From Caldithrix abyssi (GTDB taxonomy: Bacteria > Calditrichota > Calditrichia > Calditrichales > Calditrichaceae): a stretch of DNA of 64,000 nt. The position numbers and the translations under genes were made by a program. A model generated the notes under the pieces. It was not told where the DNA came from. It ran no database searches and saw only the letters and a list, made by a program, of their open reading frames with translations. Below are positions 53,216 through 61,579 of this stretch, one piece after another (position 1 is the first letter of the stretch; each line of letters begins with the position of its first letter). The stretch spans positions 1-64,000 of the forward strand of contig DRQG01000034.1 of NCBI GenBank assembly GCA_011369465.1, read 5' to 3'.

Positions 53216-55042
53216 TTACTCCACTGTAACGCTTTTAGCCAGGTTCCGTGGTTGATCCACATCGCAGCCGCGCAGAACGGCCACATGGTAAGCCAGTAAC
53301 TGCAGCGGAATAACGGATAGCAAAGGTACCAGGGCCTGGGATGTTTCCGGAATATAGATGACATGATCCGCATATTTACCGATCTTCGTATCGCCCTCGC
53401 TGGCTATACAGATTACACGGCCTTTGCGGGCTTTTACCTCTTCTATGTTGCTGATGATTTTGTCGTAAATGGCATCGTGCGTGGCAATAAAAACAACCGG
53501 CATATTTTCATCGATGAGCGCAATGGGGCCGTGCTTCATCTCTGCCGCCGGGTATCCCTCGGCATGGATATAGGAAATTTCTTTTAATTTTAAGGCGCCC
53601 TCCAGCGCGACAGGGAAATTATACCCCCGGCCTAAATACAAAAAGTTTCGTTCATCTTTGTAGGCCTCGGCCAATTGACGAATATAATCGTTTTGATCCA
53701 GAATGGATTGCACCTTATCGGGGATTTCGATTAAATCGCTGATGAGCTGTTTGCCCTGCACAACCGACATGTGTTTTCGGCGGGCAATAAGCAGGGTGAT
53801 CAATACCAGCGCCGTAACCTGCGAGGTAAAGGCCTTGGTGCTGGCCACACCGATTTCCGGCCCGGCGTGGATGTAAATTCCGGCGTCGGTTTCGCGTGCA
53901 ATAGTAGAGCCAACGGCGTTTACGATGCCCAAAACCAGCGCCCCTTTATGCTTGCCTTCGCGCAACGCGGCCAGTGTATCGGCTGTTTCGCCGGATTGGG
54001 AAATGGCAAAAATGATTTCGTCTTCACAAATGATCGGATTGCGATAACGGAACTCCGAGGCGTATTCCACCTCGACGGGGATGCGGCACATCTCTTCTAT
54101 CAGATATTCGCCGATTAATGCCGCGTGCCAGGAAGTTCCGGAAGCGATAAAGTGAATCTTTTTGGCGTTTACCAATTTCTCTTCTATTACGGAGAGACCG
54201 CCCAGTTTTACCAGGCCTTCCTCTCTTAAAAGACGTCCGCGCATGGCGTCTTTGATCGTGCGCGGCTGCTCAAAAATCTCTTTGAGCATAAAATGATCGA
54301 AGCCGCTTTTTTCAATGGCTTCCACATCATAATTGATATGCTGAACCTCTTTGGTAATCACCTGATTATGTATGGTTTTGGTGATAATTCCATCTTTGGA
54401 CAAGATAGCCATTTCATCATCATTCAGATAATACACATTTTTTGTATAAGGTATTAACGGTGTTACGTCGGAGGCCACATAATTTTCATTTTCGCCCACG
54501 CCAATCACAATGGGGCTGCCTTTGCGGGCCACATAAATGCGGTCGGGATCGTATTTGGTTATCACGGCTACGCCAAAGGTGCCTTCCAGTTCCAAGAGGG
54601 CTTTGCGGAAGGCTTTTTCAAAATTACCGTCGTACAATTCCGCAATCAAATGCGCAATCACTTCCGTATCGGTTTCCGAACGGAAGGTATGTCCTTTCTT
54701 TTCCAGCACTTTTTTCAGAACGGCAAAGTTTTCTATAATCCCGTTATGTATCAATACGATGTTGCCGCTGTCGTCGGAATGGGGATGGGCGTTAACTTTA
54801 TTCGGTTCCCCGTGGGTTGCCCAACGGGTGTGGCCAATACCCACATAACCTTCCGGCGAGTTACCGGCCAGTACATTTTCCAGGTTGCGGATTTTGCCCA
54901 CTTCTTTTACGGTAACCAGTTCCGATTCATTGAGAACGGCAATCCCGGCCGAATCATATCCGCGATATTCCAGACGTTTTAATCCCTGCAATAAAACCGG
55001 AACGGCATTATTATTTCCGATATAACCGACGATTCCGCACAT
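53216..55042 (-). CDS. glmS: Glutamine-fructose-6-phosphate aminotransferase
   Basis: 608 aa. N-terminal glutaminase (Cys2 in MCGIVGYIG, GHTRWATHG) and two SIS domains (SGTSWHAALIGEYLIEEM, SQSGETADTLAALRE, ending QPRNLAKSVTVE). It makes glucosamine-6-phosphate, the first step to UDP-GlcNAc for peptidoglycan and LPS. GGAG precedes the ATG. The 27-base spacer after guaA has no room for a ribozyme or riboswitch, so regulation is likely with the operon. Confidence 0.97.
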   Translation of the reverse strand: MCGIVGYIGNNNAVPVLLQGLKRLEYRGYDSAGIAVLNESELVTVKEVGKIRNLENVLAGNSPEGYVGIGHTRWATHGEPNKVNAHPHSDDSGNIVLIHNGIIENFAVLKKVLEKKGHTFRSETDTEVIAHLIAELYDGNFEKAFRKALLELEGTFGVAVITKYDPDRIYVARKGSPIVIGVGENENYVASDVTPLIPYTKNVYYLNDDEMAILSKDGIITKTIHNQVITKEVQHINYDVEAIEKSGFDHFMLKEIFEQPRTIKDAMRGRLLREEGLVKLGGLSVIEEKLVNAKKIHFIASGTSWHAALIGEYLIEEMCRIPVEVEYASEFRYRNPIICEDEIIFAISQSGETADTLAALREGKHKGALVLGIVNAVGSTIARETDAGIYIHAGPEIGVASTKAFTSQVTALVLITLLIARRKHMSVVQGKQLISDLIEIPDKVQSILDQNDYIRQLAEAYKDERNFLYLGRGYNFPVALEGALKLKEISYIHAEGYPAAEMKHGPIALIDENMPVVFIATHDAIYDKIISNIEEVKARKGRVICIASEGDTKIGKYADHVIYIPETSQALVPLLSVIPLQLLAYHVAVLRGCDVDQPRNLAKSVTVE

Positions 55043-55069
55043 AGTCGTTCTCCATTTTTATTGTGTTTA

Positions 55070-56623
55070 TTATTCCCACTCAATGGTGGCCGGCGGCTTG
55101 GAACTGATATCATACACCACGCGGTTTATGCCCCGAATCTCATTAATAATACGATTGGATATTTTAGCCAATACATCGTACGGCATGTTAAACCAGTCTG
55201 CCGTCATACCATCCGTGCTGGTTACGGCCCGCAGGGCGATCACGTGTTCGTAGGTACGCTGGTCGCCCATAACGCCCACGGTTTGCACCGGCAGCAGAAC
55301 GGCAAAAGCCTGCCATATCTTATTATATAAATCATTTTTATGTAATTCTTCGATATAGATGGCATCCGCTTTTTGCAGCAGATGCACCCGTTCCGGAGTA
55401 ATATCGCCCAAAATGCGCACAGCCAGCCCCGGGCCCGGGAAAGGATGCCGCCCGATGATGGTTTCCGGGATGCCCAACTCGCGCCCCACCTGCCGCACTT
55501 CGTCCTTGAACAATTCACGCAGCGGTTCGATCAATTCAAAATCAAATTTTTCCGGAAGCCCGCCCACATTGTGATGCGATTTTATCGTTACCGAAGGCCC
55601 CTTAAAGGAAACACTTTCGATTACATCGGGATATAATGTTCCCTGAGCCAAAAAATCAAATTGGCCCAACTTTTCCGCTTCTTCCTCAAAAATACGGATG
55701 AACTCGCTGCCGATGATTTTCCGTTTTTCCTCCGGATCGGTAACGCCGCGCAATTTAGCATAAAACTCCGGCCCGCGTTTGACGCAGGTCAAATCCATGT
55801 CGAAAGTGCGGGTAAAAATATTTTCCACTTCTTCGGCTTCTTTGTAACGCAGTAGCCCCGTGTCCACAAAAACACAATGCAGTTGTTTGCCAATGGCTTT
55901 TTGTAGCAAAACAGCCACCACGCTGGAATCGACTCCGCCGCTTAATGCGCAAAGCACCTGCCGGTCGCCCACTTTTTGCCGGATGGCCGCAACGCTTTCC
56001 GTGATAAACGACGCCGGCGACCAGTCCGCGGCGCAATGGCAAATCTCGAATAAAAAATTACGCAAAATCTGCGTGCCGTAAACGCTGTGCGCCACCTCGG
56101 GATGAAACTGCAGGCCGTAAATGCGTTTTTCCCGGTTTTCTATGGCGGCGTATGGCGAATTGGCCGTCCGGGCGATAACTCTAAACGATTGCGGCAGACT
56201 GAGCAGTTTATCGCCATGGCTCATCCATACGGCGCTTTTAACAGGCACATTTTTGAACAGATCCGAATCGGTTGTAATCTCGAGCTCTGCCAAACCGTAT
56301 TCCTTATGTTCGGCCTGAACCACTTTTCCTTTAAACAAATAACTGATTAACTGGAGTCCGTAACAGATCCCCAGAACCGGTACATTAAAATCCAACCATT
56401 CCCGGCCGATATGCGGGGCGTCTTTTTCATAAACGGACGCCGGACCTCCGGAGAGAATGATTCCTTTGATGTTTCGGTTTTTGTATTTGCGGGGATTGCT
56501 GTTATAGGGGATGATTTCGGAGAAGACATTCTGTTCGCGAACGCGGCGGGCAATAAGCTGCGTATATTGTGACCCGAAATCCAGGATCAGGATTGTTTCG
56601 TGTCCGGTAATTTCAGATTCCAT
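55070..56623 (-). CDS. guaA: GMP synthase (glutamine-hydrolysing)
   Basis: 517 aa. Class I glutaminase ([18 protein letters not shown], catalytic Cys in [10 protein letters not shown], His/Glu in FHPEVAHS), PP-loop synthetase ([16 protein letters not shown]) and the C-terminal dimerisation domain ending PPATIEWE. It amidates XMP to GMP. The start ATG lies 37 bases inside the end of surE, indicating coupling. Confidence 0.97.
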   Translation of the reverse strand: MESEITGHETILILDFGSQYTQLIARRVREQNVFSEIIPYNSNPRKYKNRNIKGIILSGGPASVYEKDAPHIGREWLDFNVPVLGICYGLQLISYLFKGKVVQAEHKEYGLAELEITTDSDLFKNVPVKSAVWMSHGDKLLSLPQSFRVIARTANSPYAAIENREKRIYGLQFHPEVAHSVYGTQILRNFLFEICHCAADWSPASFITESVAAIRQKVGDRQVLCALSGGVDSSVVAVLLQKAIGKQLHCVFVDTGLLRYKEAEEVENIFTRTFDMDLTCVKRGPEFYAKLRGVTDPEEKRKIIGSEFIRIFEEEAEKLGQFDFLAQGTLYPDVIESVSFKGPSVTIKSHHNVGGLPEKFDFELIEPLRELFKDEVRQVGRELGIPETIIGRHPFPGPGLAVRILGDITPERVHLLQKADAIYIEELHKNDLYNKIWQAFAVLLPVQTVGVMGDQRTYEHVIALRAVTSTDGMTADWFNMPYDVLAKISNRIINEIRGINRVVYDISSKPPATIEWE

Positions 56624-57372
56624 GTTTTGAGTTCCTCAAGAAAATCGTAATTGGTTAAATCGTAGTGAATGGGCGTAACGGAAATTTTGTTCTGCATCAC
56701 CACCAAATCATCGATGTCGTCGCCATTATCCAACACCATTCTTTTTCCCGTCAGCCAGTAATAGGTGCGGTGGTTGGGGTCAACCCGTTTATCAAAGGAC
56801 TCTTCGTAGCGGCCCTTTCCCTGCCGGGTAAGCACCAGCCCGTCTATTTCATCCTCGGGAAGGGGCGGTACGTTTACATTGAGCAGAGTACCTTCGGGCA
56901 GTCCGTTTTCCAAGATTTTTTTGGCCAGATAGGCGGCAACTTTAGCGGCAAAGGAAAATTCTTTTCTGGAAAAGGTGGTCAGCGAAACGGCCATAGAGGG
57001 AATACCGATGATGGTGCCTTCGGCAGCGGCGGAGACCGTACCGGAATAGATGATGTTGGTGGCGGTGTTGGGGCCAAGATTGATGCCGCTCACCACAAGC
57101 CGCGGTTTATCGTTCAGCAGGCAGTGCACACCCAGCTTAACACAATCGGCAGGGGTTCCGTTTACGCCATAGCCAAAAAACCCGCCTTCTCGCTCCACTT
57201 CTACCACGCGCAAAGGGTCGGACAATGTGATGGCGTGCCCCACGGCGCTTTTTTCGGCCATTGGCGCCACCACTTCCACCTGCCCTACCTCGTTCAGCGC
57301 TTTTTTCAGATGCCAGATTCCCGGCGCGTAAATCCCATCGTCGTTGGTAACCAGGATCAGCGGTTTATCCAC
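56587..57372 (-). CDS. surE: 5'/3'-nucleotidase SurE
   Basis: 261 aa. [14 protein letters not shown] (metal-binding NDD), [27 protein letters not shown] and [20 protein letters not shown] are all SurE signatures. A metal-dependent nucleoside monophosphate phosphatase, also active on polyphosphate, linked to stress survival. The start codon is GTG and overlaps the accD stop as TAGTG; the 3' end overlaps guaA. Confidence 0.96.
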   Translation of the reverse strand: MDKPLILVTNDDGIYAPGIWHLKKALNEVGQVEVVAPMAEKSAVGHAITLSDPLRVVEVEREGGFFGYGVNGTPADCVKLGVHCLLNDKPRLVVSGINLGPNTATNIIYSGTVSAAAEGTIIGIPSMAVSLTTFSRKEFSFAAKVAAYLAKKILENGLPEGTLLNVNVPPLPEDEIDGLVLTRQGKGRYEESFDKRVDPNHRTYYWLTGKRMVLDNGDDIDDLVVMQNKISVTPIHYDLTNYDFLEELKTWNLKLPDTKQS

Positions 57373-58238
57373 TATGCCGACTCCGCCCTGCTGTTATTTT
57401 TATGCGCAAAGAAATCGAGAATGCCGGCAATGCGTTGCTTCAGTTCATGGCGGTGTACGATCACATCAATGAATCCATGCTCCTGCACAAACTCGGAGCG
57501 TTGAAAGCCCGGGGGCAAATCCTGACCGATGGTTTGTTTGATAACCCGCGGGCCGGCAAAACCGATCAGAGCTCCCGGCTCGGCAATGTGCACATCGCCC
57601 AGCATGGCATAGCTGGCCGTGGTGCCTCCCGTCGTCGGATTGGTGAGCAGCGAAATATACGGCAAACCCTGTTGAGAAAGGCGGGCCAGTTTGGCGCTGG
57701 TTTTGGCCAATTGCATCAGGCTTAAAATGCCTTCGTGCATGCGGGCGCCCCCCGATGAGGATAAAATGATTAAAGGGCATTTCAATTCCATGGCTTTATC
57801 GATGGCGCGGGAAATTTTCTCGCCGACAACCGAGCCCATACTTCCGCCCAAAAAACGGAAATCCATCAGCGCCATTACAACCTGATGTTTTTCGATACGC
57901 CCTACTCCGGTTATTACGGCCTCGTTTATCCCCGTTTTTTTGACCGTGGCCTTGTATTTATCGCTGTACTTTTTGCTGTCCTTAAAATTCAGCGGATCGG
58001 TCGATTTTATGTTTTGATTAAACTCCTCAAAGGTGCCTTCATCAAAGAGAATGGAAACATAGATATCATAGCCGATGCGAAAATGGTAATCACATTTGGG
58101 ACACACATAATATTTTTTTTCCAATTCCTTCTTGTAAATAATTTCGCCGCAGTTCTCGCATTTAATCCACAGACCGTCCGGTATTTCCTTTTTGTCCGTC
58201 GGCTTTAAGGTTTCTTTTTTTCGTTTAAACCAGTCCAT
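57372..58238 (-). CDS. accD: Acetyl-CoA carboxylase carboxyltransferase subunit beta
   Basis: 288 aa. N-terminal zinc ribbon (CENCGEIIYKKELEKKYYVC with PKC following), then the crotonase-like fold with ALMDFRFLGGSMGSVVGEKI, LSSSGGARMHEGILSLMQ, LLTNPTTGGTTASYAMLGD and GFAGPRVIKQTIGQDLPPGF. Partner of AccA in malonyl-CoA synthesis; accA is not in the window. The stop is TAG. It follows rimI by 9 bases. Confidence 0.97.
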   Translation of the reverse strand: MDWFKRKKETLKPTDKKEIPDGLWIKCENCGEIIYKKELEKKYYVCPKCDYHFRIGYDIYVSILFDEGTFEEFNQNIKSTDPLNFKDSKKYSDKYKATVKKTGINEAVITGVGRIEKHQVVMALMDFRFLGGSMGSVVGEKISRAIDKAMELKCPLIILSSSGGARMHEGILSLMQLAKTSAKLARLSQQGLPYISLLTNPTTGGTTASYAMLGDVHIAEPGALIGFAGPRVIKQTIGQDLPPGFQRSEFVQEHGFIDVIVHRHELKQRIAGILDFFAHKNNSRAESA

Positions 58239-58247
58239 ACGTTTTCC

Positions 58248-58688
58248 TTATTTAGTGCATTTTTTAAACATCACTATGGCGTCTTCCCCGTTGGAATAGT
58301 AGCCTTTACGAACCGTAAGGGGAATAAAACCGAATTTTTCATACAGGCGGATAGCGGGTTTGTTGCTTTTTCGCACTTCCAGATAAGCGACTTCGGCCTG
58401 ACTAAACCGATCAAGAATATGCTGTAACAAACGTCCGCCCAGCCCCTGCTTTTGCCGCGACGGCCTCACCGCAAGATTGCCGATATGAAGCTCGCCGGCA
58501 TAAAACCAGACAACCGCATAGGCTAAAATTATCGAATCTTTGGTCAGAACACAAGGATAGGATAATTTTGTATTGGCCACCTCGTGATAAAAACTGTCCG
58601 CCGACCAGGGATCGGGAAAGATCTCCCGCTCCAAATGAGCGACCGTTTCCACATCGTCTTCCCGCATACGACGGATTTTCAGAGTCAT
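58248..58688 (-). CDS. rimI: Ribosomal-protein-S18-alanine N-acetyltransferase-like (RimI)
   Basis: 146 aa GNAT. EIFPDPWSADSFYHEV is typical of RimI, then LHIGNLAVRPSRQKQGLGGR (acetyl-CoA pyrophosphate loop), YLEVRKSNKPAIRLYEKFGF and VRKGYYSNGEDAIVM. It acetylates the N-terminus of S18 and perhaps other proteins. GGAGAG precedes the ATG. Lies with tsaB and tsaE, its most common neighbours. Confidence 0.93.
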   Translation of the reverse strand: MTLKIRRMREDDVETVAHLEREIFPDPWSADSFYHEVANTKLSYPCVLTKDSIILAYAVVWFYAGELHIGNLAVRPSRQKQGLGGRLLQHILDRFSQAEVAYLEVRKSNKPAIRLYEKFGFIPLTVRKGYYSNGEDAIVMFKKCTK

Positions 58689-58739
58689 AACTCTCCGGAA
58701 AATACGTTCTCTTCAAAGGCCCCGCGTACCTTTAGGCGA

Positions 58740-59426
58740 TCAGAGCACGCCGGCAAAAGGTCGAATGTACAATGGCTCCAGTTTCGACAGGTCGTCCGGC
58801 CCTTCAACCTGACGTTTCAGATTTCCCAGCTTCAGCAAATCCGCCGCCGTGCCGCGGACGCGTAACAGTACGCATTGTTTTTCGCTTTGTATCTTTTTGA
58901 CTGTTTCATCCGCCAGTACAACCTGTTCATTCCGGATAAGAACGGAACCCTCGGGCAGTTTATCCGGCAGGCTCTCCTTCGGAACCAGGGCGTGTTCGGA
59001 TAGTTGGGGATATCCTTCTTTCGTTATATCCAGACGCGCCAAATAAACCTCTTCGCGCCGGGCGTCAATTATTGTGTATACCGTGTTTACCCCTGCCGGT
59101 CCGCGCCAAGCCAATAGCTGATGATTTGAAATCCCCACAATGGGAATCTTACGACCAAAACAAAATCCCTGAGCGTAACTGAGCCCGATGCGCAAACCGG
59201 TAAAGGAACCCGGCCCTATCGCCACTACCGCCAAATCGATCGCATTCTTATCCGCCTCCGGGATGTCGGGAGAGGTCTGAATAAACCTTACTCCCAGCTC
59301 TACAAATTGCCCGAGCAATACGGCATGCTGCATGGGAACTTCCAAATTGTATTCCAGCACGGTATGGCTTTCGTACCCGAAAGCAATACTGCATAATTTT
59401 GCCGATGTCTCTATTCCCAGAATCAT
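58740..59426 (-). CDS. tsaB: tRNA threonylcarbamoyladenosine biosynthesis protein TsaB
   Basis: 228 aa, ASKHA-like fold: ILGIETSAKLCSIAF, MQHAVLL, VAIGPGSFTGLRIGLSYAQG, VGISNHQLLAW and IIDARREEVYLARL. It forms the t6A-making complex with TsaD and TsaE on ANN-decoding tRNAs. tsaD is not in the window. The start ATG overlaps the tsaE stop (ATGA). Confidence 0.96.
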   Translation of the reverse strand: MILGIETSAKLCSIAFGYESHTVLEYNLEVPMQHAVLLGQFVELGVRFIQTSPDIPEADKNAIDLAVVAIGPGSFTGLRIGLSYAQGFCFGRKIPIVGISNHQLLAWRGPAGVNTVYTIIDARREEVYLARLDITKEGYPQLSEHALVPKESLPDKLPEGSVLIRNEQVVLADETVKKIQSEKQCVLLRVRGTAADLLKLGNLKRQVEGPDDLSKLEPLYIRPFAGVL

Positions 59427-59854
59427 TCGTTTTTTCCGCTCTTAGAAAGGATAAAATGGCGGCAGTTGTCTTTCATTTCTATTGAGATTTTATAATAGCT
59501 ATCCAACTGATTTTCAATTAATTGCGGCCATTCGATAAAGGTAACCGAGGTTTCGTTTATCCATTCCTCCCAACCCAGTTGATCCAGTTCCTCAACGCTG
59601 TTTAGCCGATAAAAATCAAAATGGTTTACCGGCAGCGGCCCCCGATAATGGTTGATAATTGTAAACGTTGGGCTGGACGGCTCGTCCGGACATTGCCAGT
59701 GTTTACATACGGCTTTTACAAGGAACGTTTTACCGCTGCCCAAATCGCCATAAAGCAAAACCACATCTCCGGCTTTTAAAAGACCGGCCAGCTCGCCTGC
59801 AAATTTTTCCGTGTCCTGTGGAGCGCAGGAAGTATAGGTCATTATCTGTTTCAT
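59423..59854 (-). CDS. tsaE: tRNA threonylcarbamoyladenosine biosynthesis ATPase TsaE
   Basis: 143 aa. Walker A GDLGSGKTFLVKAV, SSPTFTIINHY and the NHFDFYRL segment are TsaE signatures. It binds ATP and drives the TsaB-TsaD complex. First gene of the long minus-strand operon; its promoter should lie in 59855-60089. Confidence 0.96.
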   Translation of the reverse strand: MKQIMTYTSCAPQDTEKFAGELAGLLKAGDVVLLYGDLGSGKTFLVKAVCKHWQCPDEPSSPTFTIINHYRGPLPVNHFDFYRLNSVEELDQLGWEEWINETSVTFIEWPQLIENQLDSYYKISIEMKDNCRHFILSKSGKNE

Positions 59855-60089
59855 TTCATCAAACTTTCAGGCAGCCGTTTTGTATCCTTTAGTTATCAAA
59901 AGTGAGCAAAGTTAAGGGAAAAAGGGTCTGAATACAAGCGCGGGTCGTTTGGGCAGCCAACAATGAAACATAAAAAAAATTGCCGGATTGTGATTTATCC
60001 AACCTTTTTAGATTTTTGTTTTGCTATCTTATATTATTCCTCACCAATCGTTTAAAACCAATATCCAATCTAACGAACAGGAGCATATT

Positions 60090-61349
60090 ATGAAGACCAA
60101 ATATGCATTAACGATTAAATCCGGAGTAATTCTGATTATTCTGGCTGCATTCTTCACCGTTTCCTGTCAACAGGAAGTCCAGGCGCCCACCGAAACAAAT
60201 TTATCTCCATCCGTCCAATCGCAAGCTTTAACCCTATCCGAAAACGGATTGACCTGCATAGAAGGTACGGACGAAAACGGCGCTTTGTACCGTATTTGTA
60301 TGCCGGATGAATGGAACGGTGATTTGGTTGTTTTTGCTCACGGCTACGTAGCCCCCTATAAACCCGTTGAACTTCCCGATACCGAGCTGGACGACGGCCG
60401 CACCATGGAAGAAGTTTTTGGCGAAATGGGATACGCCTCGGCCATCTCCAGCTATCGGGACAACGGGCTTGTTGTACCCGAAGCGGTAATCGACCTGGTT
60501 AATCTGGTTTTTATCTTTAAATCGTATTACCCGCATGTAAAGCACATTTATCTGATTGGCGGTTCGGAAGGCGGTTTGGTTACGGTAAAAAGCCTGGAAA
60601 CCAAGAAACTGTACGATGGCGGGCTGGCTCTATGCGGTCCGATCGGCAGCTTTGCCAAGCAATTGAATTACTTTGGGGATTTTAAACTGGTGTTTGATTA
60701 TTTTTTCCCCGGTATTTTGCCGGGCTCTCCGGCCGGCATCCCGCAGGAAGTTATGGATAACTGGGATAGCGTGTATATGCCGGCCATTCTTGAAGCCATA
60801 ACCAATGACCCCGTAAGCTTAGCCCAGGTGATCAGCGTAACCCGGGCGCCGGTTGATCCGAACGATATCGAAAGCGTAGCCTACACTACCTTAGCCGTTC
60901 TGTGGTACAATGTTTTTGCCACAAACGACGCCATTGAACGATTGGGCGGCCTGGCATTTGATAACAGCAGCCGCTATTACCGGGGTTCGTTAAACGACGC
61001 CGCTTTAAACAAAAATATCCCGCGCTACTCCGCTGACCCTCAGGCGCTGCAAACCCTGAATGAAAAATTTGAAACCTCCGGCATACCCAACGGACCGATG
61101 GTAACCATGCACACCGCTCTGGATCCCATTGTACCCTACTGGCATGAACCGCTCTACCGGAAGAAATTTAACGACGGCGGCCTGCCTAAGGGATTTCTTA
61201 CCCATTTTCCGGTTATGCGGTACGGACACTGCAACTTCACGGCGGAAGAACTGATGAAAGCTTTTGCATTACTGGTACTTAAAGTGGAAGGCCGGGAGCT
61301 CATTGCGCCCATTGTAACCGGAAAAATTCCGGACAAACTGTTTCAATAA
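60090..61349 (+). CDS. Lipoprotein alpha/beta hydrolase, unknown substrate
   Basis: 419 aa from ATG 60090 with AGGAG upstream. Lipoprotein signal (FTVSC, Cys26), then an alpha/beta-hydrolase: VVFAHGYV (oxyanion HG), nucleophile in IGGSEGG, a long helical insertion (about 190-320), Asp in TALDPIVPYWHE and His in RYGHCNFT. It resembles DUF-type esterases with a large lid. Outer-membrane or periplasmic face. Single gene, terminator directly after. Confidence 0.85.
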   Translation: MKTKYALTIKSGVILIILAAFFTVSCQQEVQAPTETNLSPSVQSQALTLSENGLTCIEGTDENGALYRICMPDEWNGDLVVFAHGYVAPYKPVELPDTELDDGRTMEEVFGEMGYASAISSYRDNGLVVPEAVIDLVNLVFIFKSYYPHVKHIYLIGGSEGGLVTVKSLETKKLYDGGLALCGPIGSFAKQLNYFGDFKLVFDYFFPGILPGSPAGIPQEVMDNWDSVYMPAILEAITNDPVSLAQVISVTRAPVDPNDIESVAYTTLAVLWYNVFATNDAIERLGGLAFDNSSRYYRGSLNDAALNKNIPRYSADPQALQTLNEKFETSGIPNGPMVTMHTALDPIVPYWHEPLYRKKFNDGGLPKGFLTHFPVMRYGHCNFTAEELMKAFALLVLKVEGRELIAPIVTGKIPDKLFQ

Positions 61350-61357
61350 TCCTGTTT

Positions 61358-61386
61358 AACGGCCTGCTATGCAGGCCGTTTTTTAT
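61358..61386 (+). terminator. Rho-independent terminator
   Basis: 10-bp stem AACGGCCTGC / GCAGGCCGTT with loop TAT and a T-run (TTTTTATC), 8 bases after the hydrolase stop. Confidence 0.92.
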
Positions 61387-61579
61387 CCCCCATAGATGAC
61401 TTTTCATACATTCATCATAATATTATCCACATTTGGAATGCATATTAAAGGATAGTAAAAAAAAGACGAAAAATAAATTCTAAAAATTGAGTTATTTTGG
61501 AAAATCCTTTTCCTTTTAATCGTACGTCCGGTCGGGAAACAAATAAGACTAACAATTCAGCATCTATCCGGTAATCGAT

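Noticed and set aside
55043-55069. glmS ribozyme upstream of glmS
   Set aside because: Only 27 bases separate guaA and glmS, far too short for the ribozyme.
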